A stretch of DNA of 64,000 nucleotides from Alloascoidea africana (Eukaryota > Ascomycota > Alloascoideomycetes > Alloascoideales > Alloascoideaceae): NCBI GenBank assembly GCA_030581615.1, contig JAKTTT010000002.1, positions 62,001 to 126,000 of the forward strand. Direction: 5' to 3'. The notes beneath the pieces were generated by a model. That model was not told the origin of the DNA. It ran no database searches and saw only the letters and a program-made list of their open reading frames with translations. Shown here piece by piece: positions 1 through 12,100 of the stretch. The position numbers and the translations under genes were made by a program. Numbering within the stretch: position 1 is the stretch's first letter; each line of letters begins with the position of its first letter.

Positions 1-3000
1 AACATTTTGACGAGGACGATAAAGACCAAAAGGACCAACTTCTGTGCTAATCTCGGGTCTTGCAAGAAGATCGTAGGTGGTATTTCGTCTTGGGTTTGTT
101 GCGCTAGTTTCGCTACTGTTTAATGAACTCTCATCATCACCGCTCAATCTCTTCAGTTCTTCGTTTATTCTTTTTAGTTCTTCACTATAATTGGGGAACA
201 TAAACCTTTTTCCTTCTTCTCTGAAGAGGGGCGGCACATGGGTTTGTTCTTCCCCAGTGAAAGGTCGAGGCTCTGGTTCCTCCTCCTGTTGTCGCTGCTG
301 AGCTTGTTTCTTTCTATCTTCTATGCGACCTAGCTCACTAGCCAATGCCCTTCCTATCTCGCTGCTGGTCAATCTATCTCCTTGCTTACTGAAAAAGCTG
401 CTTCTACCATTTTCACCAATGTACCTTAGATCGGGCGTCAATTGTGCATAGGCATGGTTTATCAAAGCGGGCCGTAAACGATCGCTTCTGGTTGAGTTTG
501 CCATTTTGTTATTATCGTCATCTTTTCCACTAAAAGAAGGATGATCACGAAAGTTTCTGGATAATGACGCACTAGGAGAAGGTTCAGAATATGATGACTT
601 TACAAGAATTCCAGACTCATTTAAAGCTGGCAAAACTGGAGGTATAGTCATTGATGTAGGAGAATAGGATTGACTTGTAACTCGACTAAATTCACAGTCG
701 ATGTCATTTGCGTCCGCAATGCTTGTTTGGGATGGTGACTTCAAATTTAACTCACTAGATTCTCTGGAGAATGTCTCTATCGGAAGTTGGAAAAGCTCAG
801 ATCCTGTACTGGTTCTTGAGCTAGAATTAGAATGTTGAGAAGAACCTGACACACTGGCGTATTCGCCTCGATTTTGGTCAGAACGGCTCATTGCTCCAGA
901 GTCAGAGGACTGTAAAGAGTTATGATCTGAACCATGAACAGTTGATTGACTAGCAATAGATTCTTCATTAAGTTGAATAGAACCCTCTTCATGATTTTCG
1001 TTCTTGAAATCACAACTTTCTATTTTCTCATCGTTCAGGTTATTTGATTGCATACTTGCTAATTCATCACTATCCTCGTGATCTATCGTCTCTGTAGCCG
1101 TACATTCAGTTGATTCTGGTTCCGGTTCTCTCTGGCCTTCCGCAACCTCAGACATTCTACTATTCAAGGATGTAAAAGGGCCACGGGCCGAAAAATCAGA
1201 AGACGTTGGTTTGAAAAGAGAGCTTCCCCCATAACTGATGTAAAGAGAACGAAGCTGGAAATCATCTAAAACACTTCCACCAAGAGAAGCAGCGGCATCC
1301 TGCGAGTTTAGTGTATTCAAACCTCCCTTGCTGCTTCCCGCTGTGGTAGAAAAACGAGATTTGGCACTTTTGAATGACGACGATTTGCCACTAGACCCCA
1401 GCATTTCTGAGGTCCTTAACATAGAAGATGATACACTTTTCCCTGCTGGACCTCGCGTCACAACACTCGAGGTTGAAGACGTAAAGTCGATCTCTGGCTC
1501 TGACTCAATAGTAGATGGTACGTCATTGCCTGATTTACTGTTCATAAACTGAGAAACGGTGTTTTCACTCGCAATGGAAGCTGAACGTAGAGAATCTGAA
1601 CTTTTGCTACTCAACTTTGAGTTCGTATTTCGGTACTCCTCAGTATTATCCATTGATTTTGAAGCTGACCAATGTAAACTTTCCGTATGCTGAGAACCAG
1701 TGATACAAGAGCAGCAGGTGCTGCAACATGTTCCGCTGAATTCTGATTCTGTCAAGTCTTTTGCATAATAAGATTCAGAAGGTTTTGGTGACTTGTGAAC
1801 CGAGCAGTGCATAGAAGAGTCAGCCCCAGAAGCTGCCAAACCAGATTTGCGAAATTTTGAATTCGTGAATTGAGATAACTTTGAACTTTGAAATGGTGAG
1901 GACTTTGTGACTAATTTTGATCTGGAATTAGAATCTGATTTGGTTGAATAAATAGAATTTTTGATACTATTTTGAAAAGACGAATTCAACTGTCCCTTCG
2001 ATATAGTTGGTTCCTTTTTTTCTTCAAGACAAGGTGCTCCAGCATTTAATAGTTCTCCAACCACTTGGCCATCCTCATTCGGCCTTGAATCTGATTCTTC
2101 TGGTACTGCTGGGCTTTCTAAAATAGAGTTACTCACTTTCTCCTTTTCTGCGCCTGACACGAAAGATTGGCAACTATTGTATGATGATCTGTAATGTGGA
2201 GATAAAGGAGAAGGAGAGTGAGGTCGAAATTGAGATCCTGAATCGATTTGTGATGGAGATTTTGGCAGGGAGTAAAAAGATCCAGTTCCCAAACTAGAAG
2301 TGCTAGATTTAGGAGAATGGTGTTCATTTGAAGATTCGTTTTGTGGGGACGAAGTGGATGCCATAGTTAGCGATAGGGATGCTTCTCGTATAGTTTCTAA
2401 TTCAGGTTTTTCTTTTCCCTCCATGATTCCAAAACTGCCATTAGCCGAGTTCTTGCTTCGTTGCAGATCACCTCCTGTGGAGTTATCTGTTCTAAGAGTT
2501 TGAACCTTAGGGCGGAAAGATTGCATCAGTTTGTTTTTTCTTGTGAGCGTGTGTACATCAAGCCCGGGGGAATTCTCTCCAGTTCTATTTTGGAAAGATT
2601 TGTTGAAGATGTTGGGCACTTTGATAGAGCCACTTCTTCTGGCAGCATTTATGATAAAATCTTCACGAGATTTTGACATCCCGTTTGATTGCCCCCAAAG
2701 TTTATGAAACATTCTTTTATTGCTATTGTTCGCTCTCATCTTTCTTGCTATCGAGTTGGCCATAAGAAGGGTAGAGTGTCCTGGGGAAGAAGAAATCGAC
2801 TTTGGAGAATTGACAGATATTTTAGGCGAATAACCAGGGGTTGTGGAATCGCTTTTAACTGAGGAATTTCCCAAATTGCTCCCACTTCCATCAAAGAACT
2901 TTTTGAGATTTTCGAAGGTTGTAGGCTTGCCGCTAGAAGTGCTTTTCGTCAGTACAAGCGAAGCTTCTTTCTCATTTGCCGAAGATGTATCATCTGTAGC

Positions 3001-5842
3001 ACCCTCATCTGGGTTATTTGTTGAATTCAAATTGTCTGCGTTATCATTGTTTTGATCAACATTGTTTGTGAGTTGAAATGGGGGAGAAGAGGTTATGGGA
3101 GTAACGGGATAATTTTCAAAGTTATGAACCTCCGACTTATTCATTTTACCCTCTGACTCTATTTGGGAAACGCGTTGTCGGGAATTGGCACTATTGGTAG
3201 AAAAATTGGTTTCAACATTTTGCACTGGTTCTTCAATTTCGCTGTACATATTGGCATGCGAGGCTCTGCTACCGCTGTCCAACAAATCATCGACTAGTTT
3301 ATTTGCATCAAGATCATAAAGATACGAACTTGTGGATGCCGAGGATTTATCAGTTGAGGAGTTCTTGAGTTGGTTTTCACCATTCGGAACTAATTGTGCT
3401 GAGGGCAATAGACCCAACTTTGTAGGGAAAATAGAAACAGGATTTGAAGATTTCACCTTTTCAGTAAGTTTCAAGGTTCTTTCAATAGATTCAGTAAGCT
3501 CTTGTAGATCATCGTCCTCCTCCATAAGGCTAATGTCATCTATATTTTCCATTGTACAGATTGATTTTGACTTTCTGCTATGACTTTTCGCAAAACCACT
3601 CTTGTAATCATCCTCAAAGGAACCGATACATGAATCAGTAAAAGAACAATGATATTCGTCTTTGTAATCCTCATTATCGCTAAAGGAATACGGATTAGAT
3701 GGTTTTGAGATTTCAGTGCTGGACATGGCACTAACATCAGAATGATCAATGCTATTTTCGCCGACTTCAACATTTAATTGTCCTTCAGAATAGGATAGAG
3801 CAGGCTCTATGCTTGTCCTTTCATATAACTGGGTCGGCTCTTCAGATGTTATTTGATCGTCATCATTATCCTGTTCTGCAGATCTTTGTTTTTTCTTCTC
3901 GAAAACAGTCATGAGATCATCAATTCTCTGTTTTATCAGTTCCTCTATAATTGCCTTTTCAGTATCCTTGATTTTCTTCAGTTCCTCTTCAATAGCCTGC
4001 TTAGTCATTGCGATAAGAGCTTTATCCTCGGAAAATGAATCTTTCGAGTTCTCATCCTCGTCAGTAGAGTTTCCCTTTTCCAAAATTTCCTGGAATATAT
4101 CTGGTTCAGAAACGTGTGACTGCAGATTTACTGAGTGCAATTTATCATTGCTGATTTGGGCTAAGTAAATGCTGCCACTGGTTCCAATTCCTTTATCTAC
4201 AAAAGGGTCGGTGTAAACAATCGGAACTGTCTGTGTGGCGCTGTCGTGTCGTTCTGTATATTCCTCAACCGGAATACTGGTCCTATGTACAGGATTCAGA
4301 AAATCATTTGATCTAAAGTTGAAAGGATCCCTATCTTTATCACTGATGATGCACTTGGGATCGTGCTTTTGAGACTCATCCACTTTGTCGATCGGATTGA
4401 TTTCACTATCACTTGAGGAAGAACTTTCAAAATCCATTTGTGGACTTTTTTGCTCTCTCAGGAAAACTCCGGGCTTGTTATTTGTATCAGGAGAGAAATC
4501 ATCAAGCAACTTCCTGGCTTCAGGCGGAAGGGATTGTAAAGCTCCAAGGCCTTTTTTACCAGACTTTCTTTTGGAATCAGTACTATCGCATAAACATGAC
4601 TTGGGACTGCTGTCATTGGTTGATCTCTTTGGGCTTGGGCTTTTTCTTCTACCGTTGTAAAACTGTCTAGAGTTCCTAATAGAGGAAGGAAGCGAGTCGT
4701 ACATGTCAGTACTGCGACCAAAGCTACTTGACTCTTTATCTATTTCGCTAAAACCACTGTTGTTACTGGTAAAAGGTGTCAAAACCAAGGCATCATCGTC
4801 AAAATGATCATGCTGTGAATTTGACAATGACGGATACGAGGAGCTATACGGAGCTTTGCTAACTGGTTCTGGTACCGTCTTAGAGTCAGTTTTAATAGCC
4901 CGCTTTCTTTTTCCTCTTTTTCTGGTGGATTTGGGTGCTTTAGACCTTAACGTAATCTTATCATTTTCATTTTCAGAATGTAATAGTGTTGGTGACTTTT
5001 AAGACTGTTAGTGGCGGCAATTTTGGGGTCAAGATCGTCTATGCTGATTGCTTATTCATACTTACGTTTAACTCCTCAACTTTTTCTTTATGATCGTCTC
5101 TTTTGATTTCCGTTTTATTGAGCAAAGCGTTTTGCTTTGTCTGTCTTTCCTTCTCCAATTTTTCGTATGTTTTCAGCAAGGTAAGCAATAGGTTGTTTCT
5201 CATAGTTCGTAGCTCCTCATTCCTCAGGTTCACTAATTTTTGCAACTCCTTTTCATGTCGAGGAAGGAAAAGCCTTCCTGTGGTTTCTGTTTCTGTTTCT
5301 GTTTCGTTTTTGTGTTCCAGCTCTTGTCCTTGCACGTTGCTATCCTTAAGTTCAATATCTGATTGTGATTCGATTGCAAAATCCAAATCCTCTAGCTCTG
5401 AGTCGGAACTGGACAGAGATGAGGAATCGGAGACAATTGAACGCGTAGAAGTTCCAGTGGATATCAAAATCACTTTCACTTTAGGACCATTGCGTAATGT
5501 ATTGTTTGGATTGTCCTTGTCCTGGCTGTCAGGTTTGTTTACCTTTTGCCCATCTAGGAAGCATTTTTCTTCAGACGCCAGAACCAAGGCAAAAGAATCA
5601 TCATCTTGACGATATTTTGCTGGAGATAGCTCTGATTTTTCCTGTGCTTTGCAATCGTTATGAAAGTCCCTAGAATTAGTCCTGGGCGTGAAGTTTTGCC
5701 CTTTGTATTTTAGCTTTAGTTTTAACTTTGCTTGTGAGCTACTGGATTCGGGTTTAGGTTGCATTTTGTCTAGGGTTCGCCTCGCTTTGGGGCTTATACT
5801 GGATGTAGACTTGCGGTGGAACGACCTCTTCTTTGGTTTCAT
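1..5842 (-). CDS. Large serine-rich protein, spliced, C-terminus outside window
   Basis: Exon 1 is 5066-5842, starting at the ATG of MKPKKRSFHRK. A 70-nt intron (4996-5065) has donor GTAAGT, a CACTAAC branch site and acceptor AAG. Exon 2 stays open from 4995 to base 1, so at least about 1920 residues are encoded and the stop lies beyond the left edge. Without splicing the frame stops within 10 codons. The protein is low-complexity, rich in Ser, Asp, Glu and Asn, with basic patches near the N-terminus (KARRTLDK, KLKLKLKYKG), an ETETETET run, and a short helical stretch near the end of exon 1 (LRNEELRTMRNNLLLTLLKTYEKLEKER). I see no catalytic domain and do not recognise the family. A TACTAAC plus CATACAG just upstream (5877-5864) suggests another intron in the leader, so a small upstream exon or a 5'UTR intron is possible and the start is provisional. 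Confidence 0.75.
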
Positions 5843-6104
5843 TTCATCATATCCTCTCGCTTCCTGTATGGTTAGTAAGTTGGAGCTTGGAAAGCGATCA
5901 GTATGAAGTGATTTGTACAAGCAGTAGGTCAGGGGAGAAGAAACAAATCGAGATCGATTTGTTTGTTTTCCCGTTCTGCAGCATTATAGATATGATTGGG
6001 CGGTTTTGGGTGTATTCATTCCGATATTTTTACTTGATATTATATTCATGTTCAGCTACAGCTTTCTCTCCAATTTTTTTTTCAGATCATCATTTTCTAC
6101 GAAA
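5843..6104. other. Intergenic: promoter of the serine-rich gene and 3' end of the 2119-residue gene
   Basis: On the minus strand a TACTAAC branch motif (5871-5877) followed by a CATACAG acceptor (5864-5870) lies 22 nt upstream of the proposed ATG. The matching donor is not clear. A weak GTACAA about 50 nt upstream would join a short exon in frame, but it is a poor donor. Nothing else is recognised. Confidence 0.4.
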
Positions 6105-9100
6105 TCACTGGCCATATCGTCCCGCGTACGGCGCGCCAGACGGGGATTGCGATAGGGCAACCGTACCACCGCCGCCCCCCATGGTGTACCCTCCTCGCCC
6201 GCTGCCGCTCCTGGCTCTGGGCCGGGTTCTGGCGGAGGACGAGGACGAGAACGAAGACGAGCGCGAGGCCGAGCGATGGAGACCAGCCTGCCTCTGTTTG
6301 GGTCTTTCCTCTTTCGGACGGGACGCCTCCCGCGCAACGGTTGCCCGGGCGTCCGTTGCCCGGGCAGCGTTCACCGCGAGCAGGGCGCGGAAATTATAAG
6401 CCGCGCCGGCCAGGACCGCGCAGAGCCACAGCGCCAGCAGCTTGAGAAGCAGCCCGCCGAGCGAGAAATGGGGCCCGCGAGCGTAGGCGACGGCCCTGTT
6501 CTTCGCCCAGTTGAGCGCAAACGCGAGGACGACCCCGAGAATGGCATAGGCGTAGACCCTGGACAGAATGCCTGCGTGCGGACGGGCCGGCTTGGGCTGC
6601 GCTGAAGCTGTCGCTGAAGCTGTCGCTGAAGCTGTCGCTGAAGCTGTCGCTGAAGCTGTCGCTGAAGGGGTCCGCTGCATCGCTGAGGCTCCTGGATCCC
6701 GCGGACTATTGTAGATATGGAGCTCTTCTAGCCCAGAGTTCACCGGCTCAATTGTAGTCTCTGTCTGTTGAGGAGTTTGTCCAGTTGCCAATGCTCTGAA
6801 GAGTTCGTCCCCAACTCCTGGTGCCTCGCTAGTCGCAGACGCTGTGAACGAAATCTGATCAACAGGACGGTTATATTCAGCAAACTCCGGATGATGCAAT
6901 CTGTCGTCGCCTCTTGCTATAGGGATCTTTGGCGGCAGAGGTGGAGGAGTCGTGCTGACGTATTTCGCAAAAGTTTGCGAATGAAGAGAACTACTGCGAC
7001 TAGGCCTGCCTCCCATTCCAGGGGCTGGCTCTTCCATAGCGTGGAAAGAGGGCACAAACTCGGGGTGCTCTGGTGAAGCATTCATCCAACTAGCTTTATT
7101 GGAACTTGAATCTGACACCACCGAGTATGTTGCTGGATCCAGAGGTAAGCAAGTCTGTTCGTTAGAACTAGGCCGAATTGGCTTTGTGGAATTTCTCGGC
7201 GGTTGTTTCAAACCAGCCATGCCTGGGTACCTTTGGGCTGCTGGAGATGATCTCATATTCTTGGGAGTAACAAATTGACCACCGTGAGAATCTCCTGCAT
7301 AAAACGGATCCCCTGTAGAGAAAGACGTGGATCTTGATGTTGTCCGCGAGCCTACTGACTTTTGTGATTGTGGGGTTTGTAGAATGGTTTGCTCTGGCAA
7401 AAATGAAAAAGAACTGTCAACATTAGCAATTTTGGAAGAACTTGCATCTATTGAGCTTGTCCTGGATCCTCTCTTAGTCTTCTGCTTATGTCTTGGGTTT
7501 GAATAGCTTGCTTCAGAATCTTCGATCGCGAAAGAAGACTTCTTCGCAACTGGACTGTTATTTGTGGAACCTCGAGAAGCTCCATTCCCAGAGAAACTTG
7601 ACTTGGTGGGAGACGTTATGGCAGTCAGTTTCTCCAACAAGTCCTTTGGAACAAGATTGGTCTCAAATCGTTCACTGTTTTCCACTTCATGAAACATGTA
7701 TTCGCCATGGAATGTAAATCCATCTCGAAATAAGTTGTTCTTAAATCCTGATCCTGGAGCATAGTATTCACCATCTGCAATTGAAGTGTCATCATTCATC
7801 TTTCGAGGTGACCCACCCTCTTCAGCCGAGCCTGGAGTTGTCGGCACTACACCAGATGTCATATCGCTTTGGCCTTCTCTATACTGTTTGCTAGTATCCA
7901 CATAGCCTTGAATCTGTTCTTCTCTCTTAAAACTCTGTAAAAGACTTTCGCTCCTTAGTCCAGAATCCATGATCTCTTCTTCTGTATAATTGCTGAAATC
8001 CCCAGTGACCGGCCTAATGCTGTCATGTCTATCCAATTGATTAGTCTGAACAAACTCAAAACTGTTATGCCTGTTGTGAATAGTCAAAACATCAGGGAAA
8101 ATTCCAGAGAATGATTCTCCCTCTGATGTTGTTCTTTTAGCTTTGTCAGAGTCAAACAAATCATTATCTTTAACTTCATCTGTTGGCTCATAGTAATATG
8201 CGTCTTCTTGTAACAAACTCTGAGGTTTATGCCCTTCCGACCCAACCTGTGGGTCCGAATCCAACTCAAATGGGCGACGTCGGGGTTTGTGTGGTATTGC
8301 GCCTGCCTTTTTTTCTGTTTCTTTACCTGCTTTTTCCTTTCCTTTTCCTTTTCCTTTTCCCCTGCCTGTTCTATCTTTTTTGCTTTCATTTCCACTGGAA
8401 CGATTCACAGCAGGTTCGTTGGTAGATGGCCCAGAGGATGAAATTCGATTTCCACTTGATACAAGGTTTGGTGTGACTTCATCAATTTGAGGTGGAGCAG
8501 GTTTAGGTCTGCTCCTGTACAATACTTTAGGCGCAGGAACGGGTGAAGAAATAGAAAGTTGTGTTGGAGGCAAAGAAGAAGCTGGAAGACCAGTAGAATT
8601 TTTCATTGATCCATCAACAGGGTTGAAACTAGGAGAAGTTAAGCTTTCGTTATTTACCTTAGACTTTTCGTTTGTAGGCTCTTGCTTTGTAGAAGATAGG
8701 CTGGCATGTGCAGCATCATCTGTGGTCATAGCAGCCAAATAATCTCTTGTTCCAGGAGAAAGACCTAGCTTCACAACATCTCCCAATGACTCTATCCAAT
8801 TGTCTGTCCCGAGGTTAAAAAATTGTTGGTTAGAGGGAGGAGAAGGCGGTACTGGACGACGCTTAGGAGCAGCTTTTTTATTCCCCAGCTTTAATGCAAA
8901 TTCTGGGTCTGAACTGGGAGGACTCTTCAGTTGCTGGGAATTAGACTCAAACTTGGCTTCCAACGATTCACCTTCAGAGACATCTTCAAATACAAGATTG
9001 GAATCATCATCATCATCATTGTCATCAAGGTCTTCTAATTCACTCAAGTTTCGAAGTAAATCCTCTTGATCTTTGATACTTAAACCTTCTACCACATCCG

Positions 9101-12100
9101 ATGTGAGATTCATTTGTTGCAATAATTCCTCTTCTTTTTGTCTTTGCTCTTGTTCTTTTCTCAGTTGTTCTTCCTTCTTTCGTCTCTTCCCTGCTTCTTC
9201 CTTTTCAAATTCTTCTTCCAACCTTTTCTGTTCTTCAAGCATCATGCGTAGTTCTTCTTCTTTCTTTTTACGAGCCTCCTCTTCCTCCTTCTTCTTTCTT
9301 AGTTTTTCCTCTAATTTTTTCTTTTCTTGTTTCTTTTTCAATTCTTCCTCCTTCTTCCTCTGTAACTCTTCTTGTTTTCTTCTTAATTCTTCTTCCTTTT
9401 TCCTTTGTAACTCTTCTTGCTTCTTTCTCAGCTTCTCCTCTTTTCGTTTTGCTTCTTCTTGTTGCTTTCTCAATTCTTCTTCCTTTCTTCTCCTAATTTC
9501 TTGTTTTCTTCGAATCTCTTCTTCTTTTCTCCTCTGTGCTTCCTCTTCTTCTCTTCTTCGTCTCTCTTCTTCTAGTTTTCTTTGCTTCTCTTCTTCTCTT
9601 CTTCGTCTCTCTTCTTCTAGTTTTCTTTGCTTCTCTTCTTCTCTTCTTCTCCGAATCTCTTCTAGTTTTAGCTGTCTCTCTTCTTCTTGTTTTCGTCGCC
9701 TTTCCTCATCCTCTTTTCTTCTCGCCTCCTCTTCTTCCTTTCTTCTTTTCTCTTCTTCTTGTCTTTGCTTTTCGCGTTCGAGTCTAAGCTTCAGCTGATG
9801 CTCACGCTCTCTTCTCTCGTGTTCCTCTTCTAGCCTCTGTTGTTCTTGTTGAATAGCAAATGCTCTTGCGAGTTCTTGTTGCCTTTGCAACTGAAGTTCA
9901 TGTAATCGTTTTTCTTCTAGTTCCTTTCTTTTTTGCTCTTCAATTGCTTTTTGTTTTCTTATTTCTTCTTCTTCCTTTTTCTTTCTCAACCTTTCTTCCC
10001 TTTCATCCTCTCTAATTTTCTCAAGCCTTTCTCTCTCTGCCCACTCTCTAGCTCTCATTTCCTTCATTGCCTTAAGTCTAAGCGAATTTGCTTCTCTTCT
10101 TCTTTGCGCTTCTTCCTCTTCTTGCTGTTTCCTTTCCATTTCTTCTTGCTTCTTTTTTTCTTGTTTTAGTCTTTGATACTCCAACAGTTTCTCCTTTTTT
10201 TGCTTTTCTTTTTCAATATCTTCTGCCTCCGCCCTCTTCTTCGCTTCAATTTCTTTTTCTTTTAGTACCATTAGGTCTCTCCTTTTATCAGCTACTAGCT
10301 TTTGCCTTTCCTCTTCTGCTTCAAATTTTGCCGCAAGTTCCTTAGCTTTGGTTAGTTTTAAATAGCCCTTTGTCTGCTTAGCTTTCTCCTCCTCTCTCTC
10401 AGCTTTTGCTTTGGACTCAGCAACAGCCCTGGCTTTAGCCTGTGCTTCAGCTTCAGCTTGAGCCCTGGCCATTGCCTCTTCTGTTTTCAACTTTGCTGTT
10501 CTCTCTTCTTCTTTTCTTTCCCACTCTTCCCTTGCCAACCGTTCTTCTTCTGCAAGTTTTCTCTTTTGCTCCTCCTCCCTCTCTAACCTTTCCTGCCTTT
10601 CTTTTTCCTTTTCTTTACTGCTCCTAAACCAGCCAAAACCTTTAAAGATGTCTTTTGCAAACTGCCGATCATTTGAGCTTGGAGACGGAGAACCACGAGA
10701 ATTTCCAGTTTTATAGCTTCCATCCTCGTCGATATCCTCGTCCGTTGGGCTATCAATTTTAGGTTTATTGTCACTTTGCTTTATATCTTTGCTCGTTACA
10801 ATTTCACTAAGCATTTTCTCCTCATTCTCTATAACCTCGAACCCATCATCCCCAAAAGATTCTCCACCAGTTGAAGCCCCATCAGATTGATCGGTGTCTT
10901 GTTCTGCAATTGTCTCGCTTTTAGAAGTTTCACCCAAATTGAGTTTGAGTCTGATTCTGGTTCTATCTGGATCTTTCTGTTGCTTCTGTCGCTCTTGTTC
11001 AGCCTGCTCTCTGAAACTCATCTCCAAATCGTAAGTGCTAGGCTCGTCAAATTCGTTTGGATTAACAACACTTGGAATTTTACCAGAAATAGTTTTGCTC
11101 TTAGTATGGTTTCTCTGGAGCTCTGTTCCCTTTCCTAGGGCTGGATTGGCTGCACCAGCGGACTTGTGTAATAGCGGGTTCATTCCGCCAAGACCAACAA
11201 GTCCCCCAGGCTTTCTAAACACTCCAGGCATAAGAATTCCACCTGGACCATGTGGAAGGACATTTGAAGTAGATAGAGGAATCGAAGAATTATGGCCATG
11301 AGTTGTATTTGAAGACTTTATTGCGCTATCTGTCTCAGCTCTATGCTTTGAAGACATTGTAGGATTGTTATCTGCATCTTCAAAAAGCTTAGGGGAGACT
11401 ACCGTTTCCGGATTAAGGTTACCAGGAGCCGGGCCGTTTGCCTCACCACGACTATAGGAAGAGCCAGAGTGAATAGTTTTAGACCTTACCAGACGAATTC
11501 TTTGGGCTCCAAGTTCAACTTCGGGACTTTCGTGATTTCCATATCCTAGTTCGTCTTCACTTTTCTTATGCTGTGCGTCGCCTACATTTATGTTAGTCAA
11601 AGTGGTAGATGGTCTCGCACTGCTTGGAACATGAATAGGCAATCGCGATCTAGAGGCTGGCCTAGAAGTAGGTAGATCTCTTGTTCTGGAAGAAGCAGAG
11701 GGAGATGGTGAGTTGGCGGCTCTTTCTGTCTCCATTCCTCTTCTGGTAGACTGGGGTGATAAGCGTGCAGTATATGTTTGGGTCTGATCGCGCTTTGCAA
11801 GGGCAGATGCTTGAGCCTGAATTCTAGCGTCTTCCAATTCTTTGAACCTATTATGCTTTTGCTTTCTCAAAAGGGCTTCCTGATCGGCTTTTTGCCTTGC
11901 CTGTGCAATTTGTCTTGCCCTTTCCTCTGTTACGTATGCAGTGTGCATTGGTGGTCCTGTATGAACAGGGACAAGCTTTGGTTTAGAGTTGCTGGACACA
12001 CCAGGGTTTCTAGAATCGTTCTTTGGAATAGTATGAGTAACCGGATTCATAAACGAATTTATGGAAGAAGAAGGAGCAGACGCATTGTGTGACTGATCAT

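Noticed and set aside
9073-9798. 241-codon plus-strand ORF, Ser/Phe/Leu-rich
   Set aside because: It is the antisense of the Glu/Lys/Arg-rich helix of the 2119-residue protein; CTT/TTC repeats keep the other strand open.
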